Positions 1-13,022 are shown, numbered from the stretch's first letter. The stretch: 64,000 bases of DNA from Cryptomeria japonica (GCF_030272615.1 NC_081414.1:526049137-526113136); one strand, 5' to 3'. The notes: a model not told the origin generated them from the sequence alone. Program-made: numbers and translations.

Positions 1-110
1 AGGATTAGCACTACTAGCGGTGTTGGGAGGAGTGATTAGTGGGTTCCTCTGTATCAGTTTTGTACCATTTTGTATGATGATGTAGACATCTGCAAGTGAT
101 TTTGTAGCCA
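1..110 (+). pseudogene. Plant mobile domain (PMD) gene fragment carried antisense in element A
   Basis: The first bases of the window read LALLAVLGGVISGFL on the plus strand. This matches the antisense reading in element B at about 42090-42050 (LALVAVLVGVISGFL). The match then jumps to the segment ending in FVPFCMMM/FCTILYDDV, so A has lost about 150 bp that B keeps. Because A's gag-pol is on the minus strand, this fragment is antisense to A just as the PMD gene is antisense to B. The rest of the gene lies to the left of the window. Confidence 0.5.
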
Positions 111-1762
111 TATGTATTTTGACATCATTGTATCATGACACTTATGATTATATATATGTGAGATGATTCATCTTTGCGGCAGCTATAAGCATGCGTACCT
201 ATGTGATGAGATGTTTCATGATGTATGTTTCTATGTGATGGTTATGATATGGATGCAAATATGTATATGATGCAATGCAATATATTTTTTTGTTCTTTTC
301 TGTTTTAAAATGTTATGCCAATGCAAATGTGAATGTATGTAATGCAGATGAATATGATAATGCAAATATAAATTGTGCTAACAGGTGTTGTGTGCAGGAT
401 GTGATGCAGTTGTGATATCTATATGTATGTATGAAATGCTTATATGTGGTAATGCAGGTGCAACTACATGAAATGCACATATTTTTTGGTGTGTCATTAT
501 ACTCAGTCATGTGATAGCAGGCTACGCAGACTTGAGAAGGACGATGGAAGTCAATCAAGAAAGGGGGATGGAAGACAGAAGATATGAAAGTGAAAGAGCT
601 TCTTGTGCGTTATCATCATTGAGCTTTATTATGGCAAGTAGGCTATGACAATTGAGGCATATGTTCGACCTAGAAAATCATTGTACTTGTTTGCATGGAG
701 ATAAGACAGTCACAAACAAGGAATGCCCCAGTTCACACTAGACTCACAGTGTCCTCATATCCTTGGACAAGTTATAGCATTACTAAGAGACAATCCACAG
801 ATAGCAAATACAAATAGGTGACGATACCCCAGCCTCGCCTTTCTAGTCAAAGACATCATGGAGATAGAATTTCTAGTCAGAGACATCCTGAAAAAGCTAA
901 AAGACATGTCATCAAAAGATAAAATCAAAAGAAAACAAAGACTCGACACCAACATCCACTGTAGTCCTCAAGTTTAGTGTCTCTTGTCACTTGTATAAGT
1001 CTTATTTGATTGTGGTCACAATGTTTACTTTCACAGAAAGGATAGATAGCATTGAACCATATGTTGTCTGAGTCTGTTGAAAGATTTGATTTGTTGAAGC
1101 CCATTGTTGCTGCTGTGTCTCATCTGAAACTGACTGAATCCATGAAACTGATACTTTATTGCGGAGAAGATGAAACTTTATTGCGGATCTGTGATGCAAA
1201 TGTTGCTTTATTGCAGATTGTGCGCGGATAGACTGAAGGAAGCTGGAAGAAACTGTACTCTTCGAAACATGTGATGTTCTCAGTTCCACACCCATCACTA
1301 GACATAGGATTTGCCTTAGCCACAGATAGGATCTGATTTATTATGGATGGAAAGGGAGGTGAAAAGGGAGGTTTATTATGAATGGCTAACCAATCTTGGG
1401 TAGATCAATAACAAGCCATGATGAGAATGGGTAAGTTTATTATGGATGAATTGGTTGTGAGTGTGTGCAAACTGAAGTGATGAAAGAGAATCTTGAAGGA
1501 GGGAGGAGCAATGTCTCTACACATGGCGCTGGTGACCCAGTTTTCACCATGGTACTTGCCCAAGGCGCCACCAGAGTGGTTTTCACCGTTGGACGAAATT
1601 ATTTCTCTTTACTTTTTTCGATTTTTCAATGTTTTTTGTGTCACAAGGCGCCTGTTTGCCAGGTTTTCACCAAGTAACGATTTTTTATGTTTTTATGATT
1701 TTTTTTGCATTTTTGAATTTTTTTTTTTTTTTGGTATTTTTGAATTAGGATACTCTGAAGAG
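111..1762 (-). other. 3' non-coding region of element A
   Basis: This stretch lies between the end of the pol-like frame and the antisense PMD fragment. It corresponds to 40250-41880 of element B. It is AT-rich, with runs of T and ATG-rich low-complexity sequence, and I see no sustained coding frame. Shared landmarks with B include the segment mentioning GCAATAAAGT near 1190 and the pair CAAGGCGCC near 1560-1650. Confidence 0.6.
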
Positions 1763-3378
1763 CTATGTGTAGAACCTGCGAAGGTGCATGCTGTTGATAG
1801 GATCCTCCAAAGGTTCACCTTCTGTAGTTAAGAGCTGATATGCCCCAGATCCATATGCTGTTGTAATGATGTAAGGACCAAACCAATTTGGTTCGAACTT
1901 GCCCTTCTTCTCTCTGTCTTGCTGATTTTTGGGGTTTTCTCTGAGAACCAAATCACCTACCTCAAATGTGCGAGGCTTGACTTTGTGATTGTAGCTACAT
2001 TGTTTCTTGATTGAATGATGTGTAGCTCGAGTGACTGTCTTCCTTGATGAAGAAACTGAAATAGAATTACTAGTGTGTGGACTACACAGGCCCGTATGTG
2101 TGTCACCTAAAGAAGTTTGGGCATCCCTGATAACAAAGTCCTTCAAGGAAGCTCCATTAAAGGTCCATGATATATTGCCAAAAGGGGATGGATGTGTGGA
2201 ACAAGTAGATGAGTTATGAAGGCTTATGACTGTGAAAAGAAGTGAAAGTAGGATAGCATGATGGAGACTTAGGATCAACAAGTATGCTTTTTGATTTAAA
2301 ATTTTAGAACTTTTGCCCCCAGTTATTTTGATATTAGGGGAGATCATCTCTTGCTCTTTTTTATTCATAGGATTTTTATCCTTGACTTTGATTTTTGCAG
2401 AGTCTAATAGCTTTTGATTTTGATTTGGACTAAAGGATTTTTCTTTATTTTTGACTTTTAGATTTTTCTTTTCAAAGTTTGATTCTTGATCCCCAATGAC
2501 TAAGGGCTTTTGTGATTCTTGTTGATCCAAGACTGGAAGTGGAGTGGAAATGGAATGAGTGGAGGATATGGTAAAGCTATGTGAGTTCTCAAGAGGGCTG
2601 GCGATACACTCAATAGATTCTTTGTTGGAACCATTCTTAGGACTATTGATATCAAGAGATGCTTGCACCACTAGAGGAGATTTGCATTCAGACTTAGTAG
2701 CCACAACACTAGGTGGTTCACACCCAATTCCTTGGCATTGCAAATTGTTTGTAGGTTGTTCCTGTTGATTGAATACCTTAGGAGATAGTGGGAGTTGATC
2801 AACATAAAAGATATACTCACCACATCCCAGATCTTTAATCTTGAATTTTTCTTTGAGCTCTGCTTGCTTTGATGTAGAAGCCTTCAAGGATTCTGGATCC
2901 ACATATGCTGATGAAGGAATAGCTTCTCGATTGACTGGGATTGTTATTTCTGATCGAGGTTGCAGCTTGTTGCAATATATGAATGGATTTGGATCAGCTT
3001 TGATGGTCACTTCAACTCCATTGTGTGGGAACTTGATACATCGATGATATGTAGAAGGGACTGCGCTCATCTCATGAATCCATGGACGTCCCAAAAGTAT
3101 GTTGTATGTGAGATCTAAATCAAGGACTTCACAAACCACATCCTTTGTAACTGGCCCAACTCTGAAAGGTAAGATGATTGTGCCCTTGGATGAACGCTCT
3201 TCATCATCATATGCCTTGATGGTAATTTTGTTTGTAGAATTCACAGCTTTATTAGAATATCCCAATTGTTTAATAGTGCTCAATGTACAAATGTTTAGAC
3301 TTGTCCTCCATCTATCAGGACTCGTTTGATTCTATGTTTGTGTATGAAGGCTTCAATGTGTAAAGGTGCATTATGTGG
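1763..3378 (-). pseudogene. Element A pol remnant: aspartic protease domain joined to integrase C-terminal module
   Basis: The minus-strand frame has three parts. First is an aspartic-protease-like domain: the active-site motif VLIDGG lies around 3290-3320 and is followed by a 1-base frameshift. The downstream frame carries the flap and C-terminal lobe with LLGRPWIHEM. Second is a lysine/serine-rich linker, then a hydrophobic helix (LLILSLHHAILLSLLF) with several N-x-S/T sequons. Third is an integrase C-terminal module, FEVGDLVLRENPKN...KFEPNWFGPYII. A complete gypsy pol would have reverse transcriptase, RNase H and the integrase core between protease and this module, about 800 residues more. 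The same compact layout in B shows that the loss is a family feature. The downstream frame is about 506 codons and stop-free, which is unusual beside the many stops elsewhere. Confidence 0.75.
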
Positions 3379-5872
3379 CTAACTTACGAAGGCGTCATCG
3401 ACTTCTGTGAATGTAAGGGAGTGTGGAATGGAAAGGTATCCCACCATGGCTTGAAATTGGTCCACGTTCAGATCAGTAGGAACAACAGTTTCTCTCAAGA
3501 TTTTGTCAAGAATGGATTTATGTGCGGGGGATATGTGCAAGAGTTCAAGTATGGAGATGAGCGTGGGTGTTTTCCCTAATTGTTCTACAAGGTCATACTC
3601 AGGTTTGGTTGATGAGGAAGCGATGTTCTTGGTTGGAGCACCTTGCAAAGTGATTTTACCTCAACGAGTTGTAACATTACATTCAGAGGTAGGTTCGGAA
3701 GAAGATCCAACACCTTTTAGGACAATCTTGGGTCTCCGGATACAATTCTCAGGGTTTTTGTCCTTGATGATAATGGTAGAAGTAATTGTCCATCGAAATG
3801 TGATTGATAGTTGAATCATAGTTATAGATTGCTCTGGTATAGTTGGTTTGGTCATCTGTGGCTTTAGCTTTTCCCTTGTCATGCTTTGGGAATGGTTCCT
3901 TAAACATTTCATGTTCTTGATTGGATGAGTGTCCCTCAATCTCAATGTCACCCCTATCAATGAGATCTTGTATGATGTTCTTCAGTCGATGACAATTTCC
4001 TGTTTTATGACCTTTGCTCTTATGAAATTCACAATATTCATCATCATTCCACCAATTTGGTTTGACCTTTGGCTCATATGGAGGTAGATCTGGAATTGTT
4101 ATCTTGTTTGCCACTAGCTTTTTGAATACTGACTCAAGTGGTTCTCCCAATGGGGTGTACTTCCTTCGTGATCTGGAAGTTGTTTGAGTATTCACTTGAT
4201 TGTTTGTAGAACTTGATCTCGAAAAAACGATTTTGGGTCGCACTATATTGGCATCAACAACACCATCATTGACTGTGTTCTTGTTTTTGTTCCAAAATCT
4301 TGGCTTGTCTTTTCCTTTAAAGTCATCTTTGTTTTCCTTGAATATCTTAATAACTCCTTGTTCAATTAGGACCTTCTCTGTTGCTAAGCCTTTTTCAATG
4401 ACGTCCTTGAAGGTGGACAAACAAGCTTTCCTTAGATCATAGCTAATGTCTTTGTTAACATTCTGGGTGAACATTTCTACCATTTGTTTTTGTGGAATTT
4501 CACAAGAGCATCTGCTAGCTAGATTCCTCCATCTTTGTAAAAATGATGAAAAAGACTCTCCATCTTTTTGCTTGGTGTTGCACAAAGTAGTGACTGATAT
4601 GTCTGTCTTTATGTTGTAGGAGAAATGTTGGATAAATGTCTCTGCTAAGTCACCCCATGACTTAATACCAGGTGGGAGTTGGGAGAACCATTCCATAGCT
4701 TGATCACCTAGGCTTTGTGGGAATAATCTCATCAAATATGTCTCTTCTGCTGCTACCTCAATGCAAGCTGTGAAAAACTATCTTATGTGTGCCTTATGAT
4801 CCCCTTTTCCTCTATACTTATCAAATTTAGGCGTCACAAAGTGTGTAGGAAAAGGAGGCATTGGAATGCTCTTGTCAAATGGATAAGGACATATGTCTCT
4901 CATTGTGTATGTTGGCTTCGGTGTATTTATGTCCTCCATTTTCTTTTGTAAGTCCCTGATTTGTTGCTCCAAATTGCTCTTAGGTGGAGATCGACTTCTT
5001 GGACCATACCCTATGCTTGAGGCACCAATTGGAGGAGGAGCATGTTGCATATATGGATGATTTTGATCATACACATGTTCATATGGAGGAGGTCTATAGT
5101 GATGCTGCATATATGGACCACTTGGTATAGATTCATGTTGAGGAACACAATATCTATTTTGTCCATGTATACCATACTCTACAGAAATGTTATGTTCTAA
5201 TGTGTTGCCCCCAAATTTGACACGGGGTTTCCTTGTGTCCAAATTTTGAGCATGCCTTTGAATATCCAATTGCTTTGGTGGTTGATCCTTAGCGTTGATA
5301 TGTGATTGAGCATATTTCTCTGCATAAGACTTCCATAATGGTTTGCGAAGGTGAGTATCATATGTTTGACCATGTGTGTATGGGACCTCTGGTTTTTGAA
5401 ACAAAGATGATGGTGATTTAGGTACCATATGTGGTCCTCTATTGCCTCCACTATTAGGCCTTCTTTGATCCATGTTGGAGTGAGTTTGTTGCAAAGGCTG
5501 ATTTTCCATTATTTGAGACATGTCAAAATCATGAGGTATCTTGGCTCCACTTTGTGCCATCATTTGTAAGAAGTATTGTCTATCCCTCATTATTTCCTCA
5601 ACCAATCGATTGAAACGGGGATCCATAATAAATTCTTCCACATCTACTGAATGTACTGAAAAGTTGTCCATATCATCATTGTGTGTATCATTGTTGTTTG
5701 TAGTGTCCATGTTCTCAACATTTGGAATGTTTCTATAGGCATCCATGTCAGGTAATGTAGTATGATCATAATTGAAAAAGATATCATTGTCATACTCATA
5801 AGAACTCATGTTTGTGGACTCTTGAGCCTCTTTAGTTTCTCTCCTAGATTTTTGAAGACGGGTTTCAACCAT
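3379..5872 (-). pseudogene. Element A gag polyprotein
   Basis: The frame starts at an ATG at 5872 (MVETRLQKSRRE). It runs through an N-terminal region rich in Asn, His and Pro, then the capsid-like retrotransposon gag domain (QAMEWFSQLPPGIKSW...FLQRWRNLASRC), then a zinc-knuckle-like motif CEFHKSKGHKTGNC (C-x2-H-x4-H-x4-C) of the type found in Tat-lineage gags. Compared with B, a Trp codon has become TAG at 4778-4780 (after KAHIR), and there is a frameshift near 3790. The frame ends at a TAG at 3379-3381 just before the protease, and B has a TAG at the same codon. Gag assembles cytoplasmic particles that package the element's RNA. This copy could not make the full protein without suppression. 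Confidence 0.8.
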
Positions 5873-8418
5873 GAACTAGGTATTGACCGAGATGTGTGAG
5901 ATTAGATGAAAAATTGAAAAAGTATGGAAGACCAAGAGTTGGATGGAATGTAAATGAATCTGAGGTGTACTTGCAATGTCCAAAGTGTAAGACCAAGTAT
6001 GTATGTAGTAGAGTAGGTGTGGCTTCCAAAGAGAGGATAGTTTCTCTTGATGAGGTAAGTTGACCTTGACTCTAAGTAAGACCAAATGAGACCCAAAGGT
6101 GATAGACCTTGATGAGGGACCACTTAGCAAAATGTTGTTGTATGTAGTGTGTTGACAAAGTATAGTGAGGACAAGCAAGTGACCTTTTGACTCAAGTTTA
6201 GACAAATTTAAATTTAATGCAAGATGTAAAGCAATGATGGACTTTGTGAGACCCAAAGACAAGTTGAATGCTAGATGAAAACCTGGAGAAACAACCTAGG
6301 AAGCTCAAGAATTCTGAAACTGATTGCTCTTATTTGTTGGACTGTAAAAGTTTTTCCAATTTGTGAGGTTGTTTCGTTGTGACCCAATCTGAAATTTTGA
6401 CTGTTTTTCATGACAAGAGGACACAATGTTGATGAGGACTCAATGTTTGCAAGTGTTTAGATTCAAAATGACTCCAAGAAAAGTGTGTTGTTTGATGTAA
6501 AAATGTTTTGCATACACTTGAAGACACAAAAGACACAATGTTTTGCTGTTTGGGCTTGAATGTTTGATTGTTCAAAATAAGTCAAACACAATTCTTATGG
6601 TTGGCCAGGACAATAGTTGTTGATCCCACATGGAGTTTTACCCCCGAGGCTACGCTATTCAGAGCGGATACTTAGATGCTTGATCTCACTGGCTCCACCC
6701 TCGGCACTCATTTCTCGGGTTAGCCAAGCATCAGTCCCCATGAAAACTCCCCATGGCGAACTTTATATCTCTACTAAGAACCGTATGTGTGTGGGTTGCT
6801 ACCAGAGGTCTGACCTCCTGCCTCAACAACTAGAAGGATTTTGGCTTCTAAAACAAAAAGGTGCCAGTAAGGGCATCCGCTTATGTGGCCATACATGCGA
6901 CACTTTTAGCTCTGTAAATATAGAAGGCTCCCAACCGGTAGGGGTTACGCCCTACAACTGATCAAATAAATTTGATCAAATGGGTTTATGGGGAGACATA
7001 GTGTCGGTATGAACTAATCAGCACACGTTATCCATAGTTTTCACCATGAATACAGTTGTTTATAGTGGTTCAGAAGAGGTAGGTTTTCCTCGCTACCACT
7101 TGGGTCATTCTCTTTTCACTAGTAGTCCTAATGACCACATGAGAAGATAGACCCTCTAAAGATTAAACAAAAAGAGCCTATTGCTCAAGACACAAAAGAC
7201 AATGATTCAATTTTAGTGCACCAATTGAAGTGTTTGCTAGTCTATGAAAACAAGACACACAATAAAAATCCAAAAACCCTTGCCAAGGACCCGCAACAAA
7301 GATTTATTAGTAGTTTGGATTGTTTGAAATAATCACCCCTTCCTGCAAGCACACAAGTTAGGTAAATTTTAGATCCAAAAGACTTTGTGAAATAGGGGCC
7401 TTCAACAATACATTTTGTTGACCAATTAAAAGATCTGATTTATCATAAAAAAAGACCACCTGTAAAATTTCAAGAGATTACCAGAAATGTAAGAAAATCC
7501 AAAAAATTTGCTAATTTGCTCCAAAAATTAATTTTTTATGAAAAATCATAAAAAAATCATATAAAATGCAAAATCGATCCAAAAAATCTGAAATTTTTAT
7601 TGGAGAGTCTTGATGGTCTTCCAAACCTGCATAAAAAAATTTCTGTAACAAATCCAAGCAGTTTGTGAGATATGAGTAAAATAATGCAAAACCCTAATTT
7701 TCAAAGATATGATTTTTGAGGAATGATTTTGCATCAAATTTAAAATCAAAAAGAACAAATCCTATGTATAATTTTGAGATATTTTCAAAAATGTAAGAAA
7801 ATCCAAAAAATTCGCTAATTTGCTCTCAAAATTAATTTTTTATGAAAAATCATAAAAAATTCATATAAATTGACAAAATGATCCAAAAAATCTGAAATTT
7901 TTATTGAATCCTTCTAATAGTTTTCCTGACCTGCACAAAAAATTTGATGTCAAAATTCGAAGCCGTTTATGAGATCTGATCAAAATAAAGAAAAACCCTA
8001 ATTTTTAAAGACCCGATTTTTAGGGAAATATTTTTCATCAAAATTAAAATCACAAAGAATAGATCCTATGTATAATTATGAGAGATTTCCAAAAATGTAA
8101 GAAAATCCGAAAAATTCTCTCATTTTCTCTCAAAATTAATTTTTTATGAAAAATCATAAAAAATTCATAGAAAATGAAAATGTGCTCCAAAAATTTTGAA
8201 TTTTGGATTGAGAGTTTCTGATACTTTCTTCAACCTGCAAACAAAATTTGGTGCAAAATTTCCTAACCGTTTGTGAGATATGATCGAATCTCTCTACGAT
8301 CTTGATTTTGTGTCCAAAACCCTAGCTACACAAGATTATTCTCCAAATTGTTTTACAAAACAAAAATATAGAGTTAGAAAAATCTGCAAAAAAAAACACA
8401 GATCTAACAAAAATCCAT
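5873..8418 (-). other. Untranslated leader of element A, between PBS and gag
   Basis: About 2.5 kb without a supported gene. It includes a GC-richer block (about 6600-6960) that is conserved in inverted orientation at 35040-35400 of element B. It also has a set of AT-rich imperfect repeats of roughly 250 bp at 7430-8280, each containing AAATTAATTTTTTATGAAAA and followed by a phrase close to CCAAAAAATCTGAAATTTTTATTG. The B copy of these repeats is at 33780-34560. Long repeated leaders are common in this lineage, and packaging or dimerisation roles are inference. Confidence 0.6.
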
Positions 8419-8436
8419 GTCCCATGGGACGTGCCA
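8419..8436 (-). other. Primer binding site of element A
   Basis: On the minus strand it reads TGGCACGTCCCATGGGAC, three bases inside the LTR end. It aligns with TGGCACGCCTCGTGGGAC in element B; the differences are mostly C/T transitions, as expected for methylated DNA. I do not assign the tRNA. Confidence 0.7.
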
Positions 8437-8439
8437 AAA

Positions 8440-9186
8440 TGTATATGGTGAAAATGGATAACAATAATAACGATATTGAAAGGCTAAATGAATTCAACCA
8501 CAAAACCTTAGCCTAACAACAGCAAAGATCCACCATAACATATGAATATTACCTAAGACAATGCAAATCAAACGAAATCACAAAGATTATACCATCACAT
8601 GTCCAATAGGGTTTGGATCTTCATTCTTCCTATCTCCATTGATCATGTTTGATGTATTTGCTCTCAGATTTTATGTGCACAAGAGCTCAACAAAGAACGA
8701 AATGTGGTTGCAAGTAGGATCGCATATGCCAAGTAGTCAATTGATCAAGTAGTTAGGGTTTGATAATGAAGGAAGCATCTCTTTATATAGAAGACACTAT
8801 ATGAAATGGAAGGATAAGATTGAGAGGTGTAAAAGGAGGTCGGCTATGATTAGAGGGTAGGTAAAAGAAATAATAAAATAATGAAAGGGGTAGGTAGTGT
8901 ATGATTTAAGAGATGAATAACATGTGTCATGGGTAGAAAAGGTTAATGAATTAATTAAATAAATAAAGATTCATTTAATTAATAGTAAAAGTGGGATTAA
9001 TTAAATAAATAAGATATTTATTTAATTTAGAAAAAAGAAAATTTAAATAAATAAATGTATTTATTTAAATGAGAAATAAGGCTAGAAGAGGATAAATGAA
9101 TTAATTAAATAAATAAAGATTTATTTAATTAATAGAAGAATTAAGCTTAGATAATTAATTAGACTGGACAATTTTGGTTGACTACA
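8440..9186 (-). repeat. Element A 5' LTR, full copy (LTR-a)
   Basis: On the minus strand it starts with a TGTAGTC form of the family TGTAGACACC start and ends CCATATACA next to the PBS. At 747 bp it is close to B's 780-bp LTR. It contains a TATA-like TATATAAAG near 8785 and, further upstream, several nested AT palindromes built on TTAATTAAATAAATA (8940-9140). Confidence 0.85.
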
Positions 9187-9284
9187 TTTTGCCCCTCTTT
9201 GAGACAATGCGGCTTGTCGCGTTGTTTCAAAGAAGATAATATGAACTGATACAGAGTTGCCCCAAGATGGGAATGATATGGTGA
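9187..9284 (-). other. PPT-containing 3' internal segment trapped between LTR copies
   Basis: On the minus strand this 98-bp piece ends in CAAAGAGGGGCAAAA, the polypurine tract that precedes the 3' LTR in element B (43511-43525). A PPT segment has no normal place immediately outside a 5' LTR, so it marks a rearranged LTR-internal-LTR junction. Confidence 0.8.
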
Positions 9285-10548
9285 AGGTTTGGATCTCCAT
9301 TCTTCCTATCTCCATTGATCTTGCTTGATATATTTGCTCTAAGATTTTATGTGCACAAGAGCTCAACAAAGAACGGAATGTGGTTGCAAGTAGGATCGCA
9401 TATGCCAAGTAGTCAATTGATCAAGTAGTTAGGGTTTGATAATTAAGGAAGCATCTCCTTATATAGAAGACACTATATGAAATGAAGGGATAAGATTGAG
9501 AGGTGTAAAAAGAGGTCGGCTATGATTAGAGGGTAGGTAAAAGAAATAATAAAATAATGAAAGGGGTAGGTAGTGTATAAATTAAGAGATGAATGACATG
9601 TGTCATGGGTGGAAAAGGTTAATGAATTAATTAAATAAATAAAGATTCATTTAATTAATAGTAGAAGTGGGATTAATTATATAAATAAGATATTTATTTA
9701 ATTTAGAAAAAAGAAAATTTAAATAAATAAATGTATTTATTTAAATGAGAAATAAGGTTAGAAGAGGATAAATGAATTAATTAAATAATTAAAGATTTAT
9801 TTAATTAATAGAAGAATTAAGCTTAGATAATTAATTAGACTGGACAATTTTGGTTGTCTACATTTTGCCCCTCTTTGAGACAATGCGGCTTGTCGCGTTG
9901 TTTCAAAGAAGATAATATGAACTGATACAGAGTTGCCCCAAGATGGGAATGATATGGTGAGGGTTTGGATCTCCATTCTTCCTATCTCCATTGATCTTGT
10001 TTGATATATTTGCTCTCAGATTTTATGTGCACAAGAGCTCAACAAAGAACGAAATGTGGTTGCAAGTAGGATCGCATATGTCAAGTAGTCAATTGATCAA
10101 GTAGTTAGGGTTTGATAATGAAGGAAGCATCTCCTTATATAGAAGACACTATATGAAATGGAGGGATAAGATTGAGAGGTGTAAAAGGAAGTCGGCTATG
10201 ATTAGAGGGTAGGTAAAAGAAATAATAAAATAATGAAAGGGGTAGGTAGTGTATGAATTAAGAGATGAATAACATGTGTTATGGGTAGAAAAGGTTAATG
10301 AATTAATTAAATAAATAAAGATTCATTTAATTAATAATAGAAGTGGGATTAATTAAATAAATAAGATATTTATTTAATTTAGAAAAATAAAAATTTAAAT
10401 AAATAAATGTATTTATTTAAATAAGAAATAAGGCTAGAAAAGGATAAATGAATTAATTAAATAAATAAAGATTTATTTAATTAATAGAAGAATTAAGCTT
10501 AGATATTTAAATTTATTTAATTAGACTGGACAATTTTGGGTGTCTACA
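9285..10548 (-). repeat. Two further truncated LTR copies in tandem (LTR-b, PPT segment, LTR-c)
   Basis: LTR-b (9285-9862), a second PPT segment (9863-9960) and LTR-c (9961-10548) follow LTR-a head to tail. Both truncated LTRs lack the same 3' portion, and both meet the PPT segment at the same junction (GATATGGTGA followed by GGTTTGGATCTCC). This points to duplication of one unit of about 676 bp. The outer edge at 10548 is TGTAGACACC on the minus strand. Confidence 0.82.
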
Positions 10549-12959
10549 CCATCAACTCAGAATTAAGGAAGAGGACATTCCGAAGACAACTTTCAGGACT
10601 AGATGTGGGCATTATGAGTTCACAGTAGTTCCTTTTGGTGTAACCAACGCCCCAGCTACATTTATGAACCTAATGAATAGTGTACTCTATGACTACTTGG
10701 ATAAATTTGTTTTGGTATTTCTGGATGACATATTGATTTACTCTAGGAATGAGGAGGAACATTTAGTACACTTACAAATTGTTTTGCAAAGGTTGAGAGA
10801 ACATAAGTTATATGGGAAATTGTCAAAATGTGCCTTCTTCGAGGAAAAGATTCACTACCTTGGGCATATAATATCAAAGGAAGGAATAGTAGTTGATCCA
10901 GATAAGATAAAGGCAATAGTAGAATGGACGATCCCTAAAAACGTTTCAGAGGTAAGAAGCTTTATGGGGCTAGCAGGTTACTATAGGAGGTTTGTGGAAG
11001 GGTTCTCTAAAATAGCAAACCCCATCACCTCATTACAAAGGAAGGGTAAAAGGTTTGTGTGGACAGAACAAAGTGATAAGGCATTCCAAATCTTGAAGGG
11101 AAAACTAACCTCAGCACCCATTCTAAAAGTACTAGATCCGAATGGACACTTCATAGTCGTAACTGATGCTTCTATTAAAGGTTTAGGATGAGTACTTGTC
11201 CAAGATGAAGGGGTAGTAGCTTACGAATCCAGAAAGCTAAAGACTCATGAAGTTAATTATGCACCCCACGACTTAGAGTTAGCAGTGATTGTGCATGCCC
11301 TACAAAAATGGAGACACTTCTTATAGGGAAGCCCTTCGAGTTAAAGTCAGATAACCAAAGACTAAAGTACATCTTTACAAAACCCCACTTAAATGCCAGA
11401 CAAAGAAGGTGGTTAGAGTTTCTAAGTGAATATGATTTTGAAATTGAATATATTAAGGGGAAGGAAAATAGGGTGGCAGATGCTTTGAGTAGGAGGAGAC
11501 ACTTGATGACTATAGCAACATTCAAAACTTCTTTCAAAAGGCAAATGATGGATGAGCAGGGACATGACCCATGGTATGAGCAAGTCAAATTGACTTTAGA
11601 ATAGAATGCAACTGATCCTAAGGTTGAAGGATATACTTTGGATGAGGATGGGTTGCTCAGATACAATAATAGAATCTATATTCCTAATTCAGGAGACTTA
11701 AGGGAAGTAGTCTTGTCGGAGGCTCACAATGCCCCTTATTCAGGGCACTCAGGAGTTAACAAACTTTATGCAGATCTAAAGAAGTTATACTTTTGGCAAG
11801 GGATGAAGAATGACATAGTCAAATATGTGGCTAAATGTTTGGAGTGTCAAAGAGTAAAGGCAGAACATAGACATCCAGCTGGATTATTACAGTTACACGA
11901 TGTACCTCAATACAAGTGGCAAGTTATTAGCATGGATTTTGTGCAAGGGTTACCCATGTCACCTTCTAGGCATGATACAATAATCGTGGTAATTGACAAA
12001 CTCACCAAGGTGGCACACTTTATACCTGAAAATCTGACGGATGATGCACCTACCTTGGCTAGGCGCTTTGTTAAGGAAATATTTAGGTTACATGGAATGC
12101 CAAAGAAAATCATATCAGATAGAGATGCTAGATTCACTTCAAGGTTTTGGACCACTCTTCAATCAGCTCTGGGAACTCAACTAAATTTTAGCACTGCATA
12201 CCATCCTGAAACCGACAGTCAAACAGAAAGGACAAATTAGATTATGGAAGACCTACTTCGCGTGTACTGCATGGACCAACAGAAGAAATGGGAAGAGTAC
12301 CTACCTCTGGTAGAATTTGCTTACAATAATACATATCAAACATCCTTGGGAATTGTACCTTTCGAAACATTGTATGGTAGACCATGTCGAACACCTTTGA
12401 GTTGGGATAGTCTTGAAGATAGAGTAATTATTGGACCAGATATGTTGAAGGAGATGGAAAGGAAAACTAAGGAAATTAGGTAGAGATTGAAGGAAGCCTC
12501 AGATAGGCAGAAAAGTTATGCAGACAAAAATAGGACACCAAGGGAGTTTGAGGTGGGAGAGAAAGTCTTCCTAAGGGTTAGGCCACACAAGAGTTCCATA
12601 AGATTTGGGAAAAAGACTAAGCTTGCACCTCGTTATATTGGGCCTTTTGAAATATTGGGAAGGATTAATACCGGTTGGCCTTACCTCCCCAATTGAGCCG
12701 AATCCATGATGTCTTCCATGTATCTCTTCTTAAAAAGTATGTACCTGATGAGAAACACATTTTGAATTGGGATGCTTTATAGGTCCAGGATATGGGAGGA
12801 ATAATAATAGAGCCATTCAAAATCTTGGAGAGGCGCCAGTGCCAATTGCGCAACAGAGAGGTTGATCAATGCAAAGTGCAATGGAATCAGTATGATGAAA
12901 AGAATGCCACGTGGGAAGATACTAAGGAAATGCAGCAGTTGTTTCCCTTTTTGTTTTAA
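10549..12959 (+). pseudogene. Element C pol: chromovirus reverse transcriptase, RNase H, integrase and chromodomain
   Basis: The frame opens inside reverse transcriptase ([15 protein letters not shown], then [11 protein letters not shown]) and has the YxDD-type motif as FLDDILIYS. It continues with RNase H (VVTDAS, HDLELAV), integrase zinc finger (H-x-H...CLECQ), the integrase core ([29 protein letters not shown]), the C-terminal module (FEVGEKVFLRV) and a chromodomain (ILERRQCQLRN...WNQYDEKNATWEDT) ending at TAA 12957-12959. The chromodomain assigns it to the chromoviruses. It is broken by TGA after SIKGLG (11191), a frameshift near 11325, TAG after QTERTN (12238), TAG near 12481 and a frameshift near 12670. 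The 5' part (gag, protease, start of RT) is missing because element A interrupts it. Confidence 0.9.
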
Positions 12960-13022
12960 TCATGAACTATAGACTTTTTTTTTGGATGCATTCAATAAGT
13001 GCATCGGGACGATGCACAAATT

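Larger units (their letters stand above)
1..10548 (-). mobile_element. Element A: Ty3/gypsy (Tat-like) non-autonomous LTR retrotransposon, 3' end off window
   Basis: Reading on the minus strand: LTR (10548 inward, rearranged), PBS, long leader, gag, protease, a short tail with the integrase C-terminal module, then a long 3' region that runs off position 1. It is the same family as element B (32793-44305) and lies in opposite orientation to it. Reverse transcriptase, RNase H and the integrase catalytic core are absent, as in B. The right edge at 10548 abuts a reverse transcriptase reading frame of another element (C), so A inserted into C. The left LTR and the target duplication cannot be seen. 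Confidence 0.88.

Noticed and set aside
6617-6961. Plus-strand reading frame of about 114 codons in A's leader, with a partial counterpart in B (35153-35377, minus)
   Set aside because: It begins at TTG in A, the ATG of B is in a different frame in A, and no domain is visible. It follows from shared leader sequence.
8280-8516. Open frame across the A leader/LTR junction (also 33502-33729 in B)
   Set aside because: It crosses the PBS and LTR end and is antisense or incidental to the element; no protein family fits.
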